This document shows, piece after piece, positions 1 to 8,780 of a DNA stretch of 64,000 bases. The notes beneath the pieces are model-generated. The model worked only from the letters and a program-made list of their open reading frames with translations, had not been told where the DNA came from and did not search any database. The stretch lies in assembly GCF_030123105.1 (NCBI RefSeq), contig NZ_CP126095.1, positions 4,340,001 through 4,404,000 on the forward strand. Direction: 5' to 3'. How positions within the stretch are numbered: the stretch's first letter is position 1; the number at the start of each line of letters is the position of its first letter. This stretch comes from Paenibacillus sp. G2S3 (GTDB lineage: Bacteria; Bacillota; Bacilli; Paenibacillales; Paenibacillaceae). The position numbers were made by a program, and so were the translations under genes.

Positions 1-70
1 GATGGCACTATTTTTAGTATACTCGGCCATTATGATATCGGGAATCCTATAAGTCGTGGAGGCTAAGAGC

Positions 71-844
71 GTGGAGAGATTCAACTATAAAAAGTCGGCA
101 GATATCCTAACATTGTCAGCTAGCATGAGTGATTTCACTTATAAAAAACATTGCCATGAGGAATACGCAATCGGTGTCACCCTACGTGGCATTCAGCAAT
201 ATAACCTTGACGGCAGCTTGCAATCCTCTCATAAAAATGGCGTAATGCTATTTAATCCAGAGCAAACGCATGACGGCAGTTCATATGATAGAGCAGGTAT
301 TGACTATGTCATGCTATATATCAAGCCAACCTTGATACAAGAGATCCTAGGAAAAAAAGAACTCCGCTTCGCCTCTCCCATCCTATACGATGACAAGTTG
401 GCACAGTGCATATTAGCGCTAAGTCAAGCCATCCAGAATGGCAAAGAGGAGTCCTTGTGCAGTGAGCTGTTGGTAACTCTGGTTCACCTAGTATCTAATA
501 CTGAACTAGTTACAGAGCACAGGATAAATAATAAATTTGTTAGAACAGCAAAGGAAATGATGTACTGCAGTTTAGAACATGTACTAAAACTAGATGATCT
601 CTGTAAAGAGTTTGGACTTTCCAAATATCAATTTATCCGAGAGTTTAAGACACATACAGGAATATCACCTTATCAATTTTTCTTGAATTGCAAGGTAGAG
701 CATGCCAAGCAGTCCATTGAGAAAACTAAGGATATCTATGCCGCTGTAGTAGATTGTGGATTTGTGGATTTAACTCATTTGAACCGGCATTTTAAAAGCG
801 TGTTTGGCATAACCGCACATGAATACAGGTTACAACTGCATTGA
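71..844 (+). CDS. AraC family transcriptional regulator
   Basis: Cytosolic regulator with an N-terminal cupin-like effector domain (about residues 1-130, with the His-rich HCHEEY segment) and a C-terminal AraC double helix-turn-helix (last about 100 residues; LCKEFGLSKYQF and DCGFVDLTHLNRHFK are the two recognition regions). An in-frame GTG lies at 56, but the only good ribosome site, GGAGG at 58-62, sits 8 bases before a GTG at 71, so I place the start there (257 residues). AraC proteins of this cupin subtype often control an adjacent LysE or EamA exporter; the upstream neighbour is outside the window, so the target is unknown. The last codons form one arm of a long hairpin (821-863). Confidence 0.85.
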   Translation: MERFNYKKSADILTLSASMSDFTYKKHCHEEYAIGVTLRGIQQYNLDGSLQSSHKNGVMLFNPEQTHDGSSYDRAGIDYVMLYIKPTLIQEILGKKELRFASPILYDDKLAQCILALSQAIQNGKEESLCSELLVTLVHLVSNTELVTEHRINNKFVRTAKEMMYCSLEHVLKLDDLCKEFGLSKYQFIREFKTHTGISPYQFFLNCKVEHAKQSIEKTKDIYAAVVDCGFVDLTHLNRHFKSVFGITAHEYRLQLH

Positions 845-863
845 GCAGAAGTAACCTGTATTC
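821..863. terminator. Long hairpin between convergent araC and nagA
   Basis: Perfect 13-bp arms at 821-833 and 851-863, with an inner CTGC/GCAG pair in the loop. It overlaps the stop codon of the araC-type gene and lies 8 bases beyond the nagA stop. Neither strand has a clear T-run, so it may work as a bidirectional terminator or only as an mRNA 3'-end stabiliser. Confidence 0.5.
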
Positions 864-871
864 ATCATGAT

Positions 872-2014
872 TTATAAAATTTGACCATCCACCATTGTCC
901 AGCACACTTTAAATTCATCATCCAAGAGGACCAGATCAGCATCAAAGCCGGATGTTATTGTCCCCTTTTGTTGAAGTCCAAGAATATTGGCCGGCGTAGT
1001 TGAAGCCATCTTTACGGCGTCTACCAATGGAATTCCAGTTTCGACAGTATAACGTAAGGCTTCATTCATAGTCACTGTGCTTGAAGCTAGCGTTCCATCC
1101 TTCAGTCTCGCTACCCCCTCGGATACCGTAACATGATGGCCTCCAAACATATAATCCCCATCACCTAATCCCATGGCTTGCAGTGCATCTGTAATCAAGA
1201 CCATTCCTTCTGGTCCTTTCAAGGTATGCATTAATCGAATAATCGCAGGATGCAGATGGACGTTGTCCACAATCGCTTGAAGGCTTACATGCTTCTCTTC
1301 AAAAGCAGCCACAATTACCCCTGGATCTCGATGATGGATAGGCCGCATGCCATTAAAACAATGCGTAACATGACTTGCCCCCGACGCAAAGGCTTGTTTA
1401 GCTTCCTCATAAGTAGCATCCGAATGAGCGATGGCTATAACTACACCCTTTTCCTTCAGATAGGAGATGAGCTCCATCCCTCCCGGCAGCTCAGGAGCAA
1501 TTGTTACCATTTTAATGAGTGAACCCGCTTCTTCAAAAATCAGGTTCATTTCCTCTAAGTTGGGATGGCGCAGATACTTTTCGTTCTGCATTCCTTTTCG
1601 CTTCGGGTTCAGGTAAGGTCCCTCTAAGTGAATACCTGCGATCTTAGCGCCCACTTCATGTCCGATCACACGCTTGACACTTCGAATCATTTCTAAAAGA
1701 TCTTCTAGCGTAGAACTCACAGATGTAGCCAGAAATGAGGTACAGCCAGATGAAGCACAAGCACTAGAGACTTCTTGAATACTCTTGTCCGTGCCGTCCA
1801 TCATATCGAAACCATTGGCGCCATGAATATGAACATCTATCATCCCGGGTACTAATAAATGGCCGCCACCATCGATCCGTTCATATTTTCCCTCTGGAAT
1901 CGATAGATCCTCTGTATCTATCTTCATGATTTTCCCTTCAGAAATCCACACATTAGCCGCTGGGACAATACGATTCTGAAGCGCCACTTGTATATTTTGC
2001 AGAATATAAGACAT
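872..2014 (-). CDS. nagA: N-acetylglucosamine-6-phosphate deacetylase
   Basis: Cytosolic amidohydrolase that removes acetate from GlcNAc-6-phosphate to give glucosamine-6-phosphate, the first committed step of GlcNAc use and cell-wall amino-sugar recycling. Expected family residues are visible: HxH at 62/64 (VDVHIHG), metal-ligand Glu131 in HLEGPY, His197 (AHSDAT), His218 (THCFNG) and catalytic Asp276 (ITDA). Length (380) is normal. The ATG is preceded by AGAGGAGG six bases upstream. The DeoR-type regulator gene lies 23 bases upstream on the same strand and probably forms an operon with it. No nagB is seen beside it, so glucosamine-6-P deaminase must be encoded elsewhere. Confidence 0.95.
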   Translation of the reverse strand: MSYILQNIQVALQNRIVPAANVWISEGKIMKIDTEDLSIPEGKYERIDGGGHLLVPGMIDVHIHGANGFDMMDGTDKSIQEVSSACASSGCTSFLATSVSSTLEDLLEMIRSVKRVIGHEVGAKIAGIHLEGPYLNPKRKGMQNEKYLRHPNLEEMNLIFEEAGSLIKMVTIAPELPGGMELISYLKEKGVVIAIAHSDATYEEAKQAFASGASHVTHCFNGMRPIHHRDPGVIVAAFEEKHVSLQAIVDNVHLHPAIIRLMHTLKGPEGMVLITDALQAMGLGDGDYMFGGHHVTVSEGVARLKDGTLASSTVTMNEALRYTVETGIPLVDAVKMASTTPANILGLQQKGTITSGFDADLVLLDDEFKVCWTMVDGQIL

Positions 2015-2037
2015 AAATATCCTCCTCTGTTTCGTTA

Positions 2038-2826
2038 TCAGTCTTGCTCTCGAGCCTCTTCAGTTTCTTCTGGACATTCAATCACTGTAATGTTCTTCTG
2101 ATCTAGAATTTCTCTGATCTCACTTGGGAGTTCCCGATCGGTCATTAGAATGTCAACGAAATCAAAGTCTAGACGGAAAAATGATTTGCCAATAAATTTG
2201 GTGTGATCAGCCACTAAGATGACTTGATCAGATCTTCGGGCCATTTCTCTCTTCACCCGCACATCTTCTTCATATGGATAGTAGAGTCCATCAGCACGGA
2301 TCGCGGATGCTCCAATAAAGGCTTTATCAGCACGGATTTCACTAAGTTTATCGATAATAGAAGGGCCATATAACAAGCGGTTTTTCACATTCAAGTAACC
2401 ACCAAGAACATAAATTTGCAGATCCTCCCGCTTTGACAAGATCCCTACGTTATCAATCGAGTGCGTGACAACCGTGATATCCTTCGCGCTGATCTGTTCT
2501 GCTACAAACTGTACAGTGGTGGATACATCTAAAATCACAGTCTCATGATCTTGGATAAGCTGCGCCGCAGCCTTCCCTATTCTCTGCTTACTCTCAGATT
2601 CATCGATCAATCGATCCTGATAAGATAATAATTCTTTTTGTAACTCAGGTAACGATACCCCTCCATGTGTTCGGATCACAACACCTTCTTGTACTAATCT
2701 AACAATATCCCTTCGTGCGGTATCTCTGGATACTTCAAATTCCGTACAGATCTCTTGAACACTCATCGATTGGTGTTGTTTCAAATATTCGAGTATTTTT
2801 AACAATCTCTCCTCTTGAAACATCAT
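2038..2826 (-). CDS. DeoR/GlpR family regulator upstream of nagA
   Basis: DeoR-type repressor: winged helix-turn-helix near residues 18-58 (VQEICTEFEVSRDTARRD, then RTHGGV) followed by the sugar-phosphate-binding DeoRC domain. These proteins usually sense a phosphorylated sugar. An in-frame ATG exists at 2850, but AGGAGGTG at 2832-2839 is correctly spaced for the ATG at 2826, giving 262 residues. It is cotranscribed with nagA, so GlcNAc-6-P or GlcN-6-P is the likely effector (inference). The promoter region carries repeated TACTTR hexamers that look like its own operator. The firmicute NagR/YvoA regulator is GntR-type, so a DeoR-type regulator here is an alternative arrangement. Confidence 0.88.
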   Translation of the reverse strand: MMFQEERLLKILEYLKQHQSMSVQEICTEFEVSRDTARRDIVRLVQEGVVIRTHGGVSLPELQKELLSYQDRLIDESESKQRIGKAAAQLIQDHETVILDVSTTVQFVAEQISAKDITVVTHSIDNVGILSKREDLQIYVLGGYLNVKNRLLYGPSIIDKLSEIRADKAFIGASAIRADGLYYPYEEDVRVKREMARRSDQVILVADHTKFIGKSFFRLDFDFVDILMTDRELPSEIREILDQKNITVIECPEETEEAREQD

Positions 2827-2861
2827 GTATGCACCTCCTATAGTCATCATAAGTTATATCA

Positions 2862-2908
2862 TAAGTATTTACAAGTATTAAATATATAATATTAAGTATT
2901 TGTAAGTA
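2862..2908 (-). promoter_or_regulatory. Candidate DeoR operator: two 16-bp direct repeats
   Basis: Two 16-bp units, 2862-2877 and 2893-2908, agree at 14 of 16 positions and start 31 bp apart, about three helical turns. On the minus strand each unit holds two TACTTA/TACTTG hexamers 10 bp apart, giving four half sites. The AT-rich spacer between the units contains possible -10 sequences. The position just upstream of the DeoR gene fits an autoregulatory operator for the regulator-nagA operon. Confidence 0.5.
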
Positions 2909-2950
2909 ATATTGTATACCTTCTCCTCATTGTTATTCGCAAAAAAAAAA

Positions 2951-2985
2951 GACGTTAGCCAGATGAATGTACATCCGTTAACGTC
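2951..2985 (-). terminator. Rho-independent terminator of the dinB-like gene
   Basis: GACGTTA (2951-2957) pairs with TAACGTC (2979-2985); on the minus strand the stem is followed by a run of ten T. It lies 8 bases beyond the stop of the dinB-like gene. Confidence 0.85.
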
Positions 2986-2992
2986 TTTCTTT

Positions 2993-3472
2993 TCACTTTC
3001 CAGTGCGATTCCAGCTTTTTTGTATCTTTCGAATAAAAACAATTTGCCCCACATGATAAGCATTATGTGTTGTCACATTGCCCATTACTTCCCACCACTG
3101 ACTGTCTGGAAATTCTTGAACATCAGCTTCCAATTGTTCCTTCGTAATCAGTTCCTGCCAACGTAGTAGAACTTCTAAAAGCTGTTGTTGAAGTTCTTGG
3201 AACGTTACTCCTTCTGCAACAACAAAGGTATTATTGTTTTCCACTGAAGGAACCGCATGAACACTCTCTTCTTTATATCTTGTTTGCCAAGTTTCATTCC
3301 AGTAGAGCAGATGCTGTACAATCTCAGCAATACTATTACTTTCTTCTGTTACTTTCCAAAAAGCTTCTTCTTCGCTTAAGTCTTTTACAGCTACCTCAAA
3401 GGGTACATACCAACTTGGATCATTCGCATTAGCTAGCAACTGGTTAGCCAGAACATCATATGCATGAAACAT
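2993..3472 (-). CDS. DinB-like (DinB/YfiT superfamily) protein
   Basis: Small cytosolic four-helix-bundle protein of the DinB superfamily, whose members bind a divalent metal through three histidines and include thiol transferases and damage-inducible proteins of unknown activity. Histidines in the expected places are visible in IVQHLLYWNE and in TTHNAYHVGQI near the C-terminus. An in-frame ATG lies at 3487, but AGGTGG is spaced six bases before the ATG at 3472, so the product is 159 residues. It is read as a single gene with its own terminator. The substrate cannot be read from sequence. Confidence 0.85.
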   Translation of the reverse strand: MFHAYDVLANQLLANANDPSWYVPFEVAVKDLSEEEAFWKVTEESNSIAEIVQHLLYWNETWQTRYKEESVHAVPSVENNNTFVVAEGVTFQELQQQLLEVLLRWQELITKEQLEADVQEFPDSQWWEVMGNVTTHNAYHVGQIVFIRKIQKSWNRTGK

Positions 3473-3509
3473 CTTGATCCACCTCATTTTTCAGATCAAT
3501 ATCAACAAA

Positions 3510-4976
3510 TCAGGTACCGCAGAAGGTTCGATATGGACGTGTCGATTCCTCAGGTAGTGACGAATATTCATCCTGTTCAAGGGAATAAGCATAAGGATTG
3601 GAAAGAGCTTCAAGCAATCGCTCCATCACACTATAATCTTCCTGTTGCACTGCCGCTTGGAGTACTTCTTCTACCCTGTGGTTTCGCGGAATAATCGCAG
3701 GATTACTATTGCGCATTAACTGCTGTGAAGCCTCTTTCGATTGCTGCTGTCTGCTAAGTCTAGCCTGCCATAACTCCTGCCACTTCGTAAATTCTGCTGC
3801 ACCAAACAGAGCGGTTTCTTCCAGCTTCTCTAAAGTTAGGGCACGGAAGGTATTGGTATAGTCCGCCCGATATTTCTGCATCAAATCTAGCAGGTCTTCA
3901 ATTAGCGCTACATCCTCTACTTCTTCATTGAAGATTCCGAGCTTCGCTCTCATTCCTGTAAGCCAGTGATGATAAGACCGCTCTTTAAAATCTGCAAGCT
4001 CTTCTTCAGCGAGCTTGATCGCCTGTTCTTGATCATCAGCCAGCAGCGGTAAAAGAGTTTCCGCGAATCTCGCGAGATTCCAAGAGGCAATACCCGGCTG
4101 ATTGCCATAGGCATAACGGCCCTGCTGGTCAATGGAGCTGAATACCGTCTCCGGATCATACACATCCATGAAGGCGCAAGGACCATAATCAATCGTTTCT
4201 CCGCTAAGCGCCATGTTGTCGGTGTTCATTACTCCGTGAATAAATCCTACCAACTGCCATTTGGCAATCAGCTCAGCCTGACGTCCAATCACTTCCTGCA
4301 GCAGGAAAAGATAACGATTCTCTTGAGAAACAGCTTCCGGATAATGTCTTTGTAATGTATAATCTGCCAGAGTACGGATATCCTCAACAGTACCCCACGC
4401 TGCAACATATTGAAAGGTGCCCACCCGTAGATGACTTGCAGCAACTCGGGTCAGAATAGCACCAGGCTGCTCCGTTTCTCGAACAATCGTTTCTCCTGTC
4501 GTTACTACTGCCAAGCTGCGAGTGGTGGGAATACCCAAGCCATGCATGGCTTCGCTAATGATATATTCACGCAACATCGGTCCAAGTCCGGCTCGACCAT
4601 CGCCACCACGAGAATATGGTGTTCTTCCTGCACCCTTAAGCTGAATGTCTACACGTTCACCTTGGGGAGTGATCTGTTCACCAAGCAGCACAGCTCGGCC
4701 GTCACCTAACATGGTGAAATGTCCGAATTGATGTCCGGCATATGCTTGAGCAAGCGACTCTGTACCTTTAGGAACTTCATTGCCCGCAAGAATCTGAACG
4801 CCATCCTTACTATGTAGCACTGTACTATTCAGCCCTAAATTCATAGCCAATGATTCATTAAAAATAATCAATTCCGGCTTACTCACAGGGGTTGGTTTGA
4901 TCCGTGTATACATGGATTCCGGCAGATGAGCATAACTGTTCTCAAAATTCCACCCTATATCAATCTTCTCCGTCAT
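3510..4976 (-). CDS. selO: SelO/YdiU family protein adenylyltransferase
   Basis: Pseudokinase-fold enzyme that transfers AMP from ATP to Ser/Thr/Tyr of target proteins, linked to oxidative stress in characterised members. Family signatures are present: [10 protein letters not shown] (91-100), the lysine in [13 protein letters not shown] (112-124), [16 protein letters not shown] (123-138), HGVMNTDNM (248-256) and [10 protein letters not shown] (262-271), which hold the metal- and ATP-binding residues. Length (488) is typical. The C-terminus ends FCGT, with no selenocysteine codon. AAAGGAG precedes the ATG by five bases. It is flanked by the terminator of the cysteine desulfidase gene upstream and the dinB-like gene downstream. 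Confidence 0.93.
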   Translation of the reverse strand: MTEKIDIGWNFENSYAHLPESMYTRIKPTPVSKPELIIFNESLAMNLGLNSTVLHSKDGVQILAGNEVPKGTESLAQAYAGHQFGHFTMLGDGRAVLLGEQITPQGERVDIQLKGAGRTPYSRGGDGRAGLGPMLREYIISEAMHGLGIPTTRSLAVVTTGETIVRETEQPGAILTRVAASHLRVGTFQYVAAWGTVEDIRTLADYTLQRHYPEAVSQENRYLFLLQEVIGRQAELIAKWQLVGFIHGVMNTDNMALSGETIDYGPCAFMDVYDPETVFSSIDQQGRYAYGNQPGIASWNLARFAETLLPLLADDQEQAIKLAEEELADFKERSYHHWLTGMRAKLGIFNEEVEDVALIEDLLDLMQKYRADYTNTFRALTLEKLEETALFGAAEFTKWQELWQARLSRQQQSKEASQQLMRNSNPAIIPRNHRVEEVLQAAVQQEDYSVMERLLEALSNPYAYSLEQDEYSSLPEESTRPYRTFCGT

Positions 4977-5087
4977 AATGTCTCCTTTGTTATACCATCA
5001 GTCTAAGCCTCAATAATCTCAGGATAAGTTATGTTAAAATTTAATGCAAATTTTCGCAATGAAATATGGGCTTACCGAATAGATAAA

Positions 5088-5134
5088 AAGACCGCCCAGT
5101 CTCCTGCCATTGATGTAGGGAAACGGACGGTCTT
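5088..5134 (-). terminator. Terminator of the cysteine desulfidase-like gene
   Basis: AAGACCG (5088-5094) pairs with CGGTCTT (5128-5134), extended by an internal CC/GG; on the minus strand a TTTTTATC tail follows. It separates the desulfidase-like gene from selO. Confidence 0.8.
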
Positions 5135-5173
5135 AAATTATGATGTTCTAACCTATCATTACCTTATAGGAAG

Positions 5174-6463
5174 CTAATTCGCTCCGCCTTTGGAGAGCAT
5201 GATATTTAGAATGGTCTTGTCGGTATCAGCAAGACCTTCCTGAACCAGTCGCTCCATGTTACGGATAGTGTCTTCCACCTCTTCGAAAATAACGCCATCC
5301 TTGGTCGTAGGAGCAATATTGTTCATAGCCAGTGTGGCTGCCTGTATTGCCGTATTGGTGGAGGTGGATATCTTCAGCGCACAGGTTGAATTTGCACCAT
5401 CGCAAATCATCCCTGATAAAGAGGCTATCGTATTCTGTATCCCATGCTTGATCTGCTCAAGTGTACCGTCCATGAGGTAAATGATGCCGCTATTCGCTCC
5501 AACTCCGCCTGCAATTCCTGAACCACATAAAGGCGACAACCGACCGATATAGTGTTTGATATGCACAGTGACCAGATTACTTAGTGCAAGCGCCCGAGCT
5601 AACGTCTCTTCATCCTTGCCAAGCAATTCCGCCAAAGAGATAACGGGAAGCGTACAGGCGATGCCTTGATTACCGCTGCCCGCTGTTGTCATCACAGGCA
5701 TTGCGCTGCCATCCATACGAGCATCTGAAGCCGCAGCAGTGGCCGCTATAATTTTGTTTGCTACATCATTGCCGAACAAATTCACAGCAGATTGCTGATT
5801 CATCTTCTTCCCTACTTGCAAGCCATAATCACCTCGGAGTCCCTCATCAGAAATCGCTTTGTTCATCCGAGCGCCTTCTAAGAGGAAGCTAAGGTCTGAA
5901 AATGGAGCCGTGCTTATAAACTCGAATATCCGATCTACCGAGCCTTCATAGGCTTCAGTCTCAGAAAGACCAGGCTTACCACAGTCCGCTTTAGACTTTT
6001 TGGGCGTCACTTTTTTCCCGTCGAGTGCCAAGTATTCTATATTAGTGTGTTCCTTAGCAAGAATGGCAGTCGCTGTATGATTCTCTGTCTTCACCTGTGC
6101 TTCAATATATAACTTCTCAGGAGTGTCCATTATCTCCACTTTTAGCAGCTTTCGATCAAGCAGATCATTTGCCATCTTCAGCTCAGCTTGAGTCAAGCCT
6201 GATAGGATTTCCAGCTCCTTGTGAGAACGTCCAACCACCGCTCCAAGCGCTGCTGCGATAGGCAGACCCGTCTGGCCTGTGCCAGGGATGCCCACTCCCA
6301 TTGCATTTTTGATAATATTACCGCTGAGATGCAGCTGAATCCCCGTTATTTCTTCCTCGAGAAGCTCTGCCGCCAAGGAGACGGCATACGCAACTGCGAT
6401 CGGCTCTGTGCAGCCTTCTGCCGGTACGACTTCCTTGTGCAAAATTTCCAATAAGTTGCCCAT
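5174..6463 (-). CDS. L-cysteine desulfidase family protein (UPF0597, CyuA/YhaM-like)
   Basis: Member of the UPF0597 family, related to L-serine dehydratase alpha subunits. Characterised members (CdsB/CyuA) split L-cysteine into pyruvate, ammonia and sulfide using an oxygen-sensitive iron-sulfur cluster. Conserved cysteines are visible at CTEPIAVAYA (Cys18), PLCGSGIAGGVGA and MICDGANSTCALK. The length (429) is usual. The ATG has GGGGG 10 bases upstream. No cysteine transporter lies beside it, unlike the enterobacterial cyuPA pair, so whether cysteine or another amino acid is the substrate is open. It is read as a monocistronic gene ending in its own terminator. Confidence 0.85.
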   Translation of the reverse strand: MGNLLEILHKEVVPAEGCTEPIAVAYAVSLAAELLEEEITGIQLHLSGNIIKNAMGVGIPGTGQTGLPIAAALGAVVGRSHKELEILSGLTQAELKMANDLLDRKLLKVEIMDTPEKLYIEAQVKTENHTATAILAKEHTNIEYLALDGKKVTPKKSKADCGKPGLSETEAYEGSVDRIFEFISTAPFSDLSFLLEGARMNKAISDEGLRGDYGLQVGKKMNQQSAVNLFGNDVANKIIAATAAASDARMDGSAMPVMTTAGSGNQGIACTLPVISLAELLGKDEETLARALALSNLVTVHIKHYIGRLSPLCGSGIAGGVGANSGIIYLMDGTLEQIKHGIQNTIASLSGMICDGANSTCALKISTSTNTAIQAATLAMNNIAPTTKDGVIFEEVEDTIRNMERLVQEGLADTDKTILNIMLSKGGAN

Positions 6464-6574
6464 GTATGCTTTTCCCCCTTCTCTCTCCCACTTGGAGTCA
6501 TTTCTATATAGTAACTCAGAGTGAAGTTTCAGGGAATCCTTTTTCCTTTTTCTTCTCTAGAAGCTTCTGCTAGA

Positions 6575-7282
6575 TCAACATCTTACATGCTTTCGTTTAA
6601 AGCCAAGCTGAGCTTTGTCGACAGCTTTTTGAATATTTGCGTACGCATGAATAAATTTACTCTTTGCTTTATTTTTATCAACTTCAATTGGACCCACAGT
6701 TCTCGCAGTCTCAAATGCCTTATCATGCAACGGCGTATAAGATACGGCCACTGTATACATGAAGTTGTTCATAGAGTATTGGGTACGTTCTGGAGAATCA
6801 TGAATCGTATTCTTCAACATCTCAAGCATACCGGCAAGCTTGCTTTCGGAAAATTCAACGTCCGGCCGACTGCCAAGCAGCCAGCAGTAACAGCTCCAGC
6901 CCGCTGACATTCTCAGCTCTTCTCCGCTCGCGATCCATTTATCGGCAACTTGTTGTGCAATATCCGCTTCTGCCAAGGTTACTGCCACTACAAAGTCGGA
7001 CAGCATATAAAAATAAGCCGCATCCATCCATCGGTCATAATCTGCTTCCGTCATTCCTTTAGGATCGGCAATGATGCCGGCAAAATACATAGCATCGTAA
7101 TTCCCTGTCGCATAAAGCTGCTCAGCCAATGGCTGATTTATTTTGGTTTTCTTGAAGATTGGCTTCATTGCTCCGGTAGCCACGCCAAATAGCGGTTCCT
7201 TTGCTCCATTGGACATATATATTTTCTTGGTTCGTTCCTTGCCAAGCGCTTCCAGCTCCTGCATGACCATCTCTAGATCCAC
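6575..7282 (-). CDS. DNA alkylation repair protein (AlkD-like HEAT-repeat family)
   Basis: Helical HEAT-like repeat protein of the DNA alkylation repair family. AlkD glycosylases remove N3- and N7-alkylated purines without base flipping. The 235-residue length and the pattern of aromatic-rich repeats (YDRWMDAAYFYMLSDFVV, SAGWSCYCWLLGSRPD) fit. I could not confirm AlkD's catalytic Trp/Asp/Arg by alignment, so it may be a non-glycosylase paralogue. The start is GTG at 7280-7282 with GGAAG nine bases upstream; no ATG in this region has a better site. It is separated from the membrane-protein gene by about 100 bases and has no obvious terminator. Confidence 0.82.
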   Translation of the reverse strand: MDLEMVMQELEALGKERTKKIYMSNGAKEPLFGVATGAMKPIFKKTKINQPLAEQLYATGNYDAMYFAGIIADPKGMTEADYDRWMDAAYFYMLSDFVVAVTLAEADIAQQVADKWIASGEELRMSAGWSCYCWLLGSRPDVEFSESKLAGMLEMLKNTIHDSPERTQYSMNNFMYTVAVSYTPLHDKAFETARTVGPIEVDKNKAKSKFIHAYANIQKAVDKAQLGFKRKHVRC

Positions 7283-7384
7283 TATTTAACACTTCCTTTT
7301 TTCAAAGTTCATTCCCCAATTTAGCTAAGGCTTGTACTAGATAAAGAAAGTGTACTTTATGAGTTTCCTTCTCGCAAGTTAAGT

Positions 7385-7906
7385 TTATTTCCGGAACGGA
7401 TGAAGCTGACTTATCGATTTGTTAAGCTTGCCTTTCATATAAAACGCATATGTGATTCCTCCAAAAAATAATCCAACGGTTAGCCCATTAGTGGAAGAAT
7501 AAATGAGGTGAAACAAGGTATCATTATAAAAAACCAACATTACATTCAGTACATATTTAACAATAAAATTGAGGAGGACAATTATTAATGGAAGATAGCC
7601 TTTCTTTTTAAAAACAACGGAGCCCTTTCGAAAAAAGGATTGATATCTCTTATTCAATAAATATCCAATTAGAAAGCCTGGAATTATAAAAACAATATAA
7701 CTCGTCAAGGTCAATCCTAATTGAGGAAATGTAGTTATTATCGTTCGTAAACCCCATGTTATAAAAATAAGAGGGGCAATAAACATTCTTAAGAAATTAA
7801 CAGCTCGTTCCTGAGAATTTCTGATTCCCATGAGAACCAAAAGAACGAATAACAGCCACACCCATGAGGGTGTGTGTAAAATGATTTGCGTGATTGTAAT
7901 ATGCAT
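7385..7906 (-). CDS. Multi-pass membrane protein of unknown function
   Basis: Predicted integral membrane protein with about five hydrophobic segments (WVWLLFVLLVLMG, FIAPLIFITWGL, LTSYIVFIIPGFLIGYLL, YLPLIIVLLNFIVKYV, GLFFGGITYAFYM). I recognise no catalytic motif or named family with confidence. A longer open frame runs to 7948, but GGAGG sits correctly before the ATG at 7906, giving 173 residues. A run of basic residues follows the third segment, implying a cytosolic loop there. Neighbours give no functional hint. Confidence 0.75.
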   Translation of the reverse strand: MHITITQIILHTPSWVWLLFVLLVLMGIRNSQERAVNFLRMFIAPLIFITWGLRTIITTFPQLGLTLTSYIVFIIPGFLIGYLLNKRYQSFFRKGSVVFKKKGYLPLIIVLLNFIVKYVLNVMLVFYNDTLFHLIYSSTNGLTVGLFFGGITYAFYMKGKLNKSISQLHPFRK

Positions 7907-8077
7907 TATTTTTCCTCCTAGTATAGAGCGCTGTGATTTTATTTCCATTGATGATTACAATATCTATAATAAAAAAACTTAGAGAATCACACATCTACAC
8001 AGCGGTTGATCTTTAGGCAACATTAACTCTATCTAGAGATATACAATATTCGAGCCTCCTCTTATAAAAACAAAAAA

Positions 8078-8097
8078 AGACCGGTGGTAGCCGGCCT
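8078..8097 (-). terminator. Terminator of the NarL-type two-component operon
   Basis: AGACCGG (8078-8084) pairs with CCGGCCT (8091-8097), with one G-T pair; on the minus strand it is followed by seven T. It lies a few bases after the response-regulator stop. Confidence 0.8.
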
Positions 8098-8103
8098 TTC
8101 GAA

Positions 8104-8772
8104 TTATTCTACTATTCCTGTCCGTATCGCCAAAACTACAGCTTGTGTACGATCTTCTACCTCAAGCTTTTGGAGAATTCGATGGATATGAGTCTTAACT
8201 GTGCCCTGTGAGATATTCAGAATTTCCGAAATTTCAGAATTCCGGCGCCCGTAAGCCATTTGCTGAAGTACATCAAGTTCACGCTCTGTCAGAAACTCGG
8301 ATAAATGATCTGATGCTTGCTCTGTTTTAGTTGACTTTGTATCACTGGAAATGGCTTCAATAAGCGCCTTGCTTGCAGTAGGGGTTCTGTAAATTGCATT
8401 ACCATGATTCGCCCATCGTATTCCAGCCAGAATTTCTTGCATATCCGTGTCCTTCAACAAGTAACCTACTGCGCCTGCTCGTATCCCTTCAATCACATAA
8501 GCTTGAACGTCAAAAGTGGTTAGGAGGACAATCTTGATTTCTGAATTTTCACGTAGGATTCTATGCGTTGCATCGAGCCCCGAGGAATTAGGCATTTGAA
8601 TATCCATTAGGACAATATCCGGTTTCGTATCCAGTGAAATGAGATAAGCCTCCTCTCCATCACTTGCTTCCCCCACACATTCCATATCAGGCTGAGAATC
8701 TATAATATACCTTAATCCTTGCCGAACAAAAGGCTCGTCATCCGCAAGTACAACTCTAATTATTTTTTCCAT
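8104..8772 (-). CDS. NarL/LuxR-type response regulator
   Basis: Receiver domain (acidic pair D11/D12, phosphoacceptor D57 in IVLMDIQMP, and the conserved Lys in LLKDTD) joined to a LuxR-type helix-turn-helix (LTERELDVLQQMAYGRRNSE onward, with the ISQGTVKTHIHRIL recognition helix). The length (222) is standard. It begins 8 bases after the stop of the sensor-kinase gene, so the two form an operon ended by the hairpin at 8078-8097. Phosphorylation by that kinase is expected. The regulon is unknown because no transporter or stress gene is adjacent. Confidence 0.95.
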   Translation of the reverse strand: MEKIIRVVLADDEPFVRQGLRYIIDSQPDMECVGEASDGEEAYLISLDTKPDIVLMDIQMPNSSGLDATHRILRENSEIKIVLLTTFDVQAYVIEGIRAGAVGYLLKDTDMQEILAGIRWANHGNAIYRTPTASKALIEAISSDTKSTKTEQASDHLSEFLTERELDVLQQMAYGRRNSEISEILNISQGTVKTHIHRILQKLEVEDRTQAVVLAIRTGIVE

Positions 8773-8780
8773 GTGTATCC

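Noticed and set aside
1..70. A gene fragment at the left edge
   Set aside because: The 70 bases before the AraC start show no convincing coding or promoter signal that can be judged at this length.
2878..3063. Small minus-strand open frame between the DeoR regulator and the dinB-like gene
   Set aside because: It lies across the dinB terminator and the end of dinB in another frame, and has no ribosome site or recognisable protein features.
3950..4192. Open frames inside selO in other frames
   Set aside because: Shadows of the conserved selO coding sequence, with no ribosome sites and low-complexity translations.
6515..6574. A terminator after the AlkD-like gene
   Set aside because: Only a short AGAAGCTTCT palindrome is present and no stem directly followed by T-run on the minus strand, so I did not call one.
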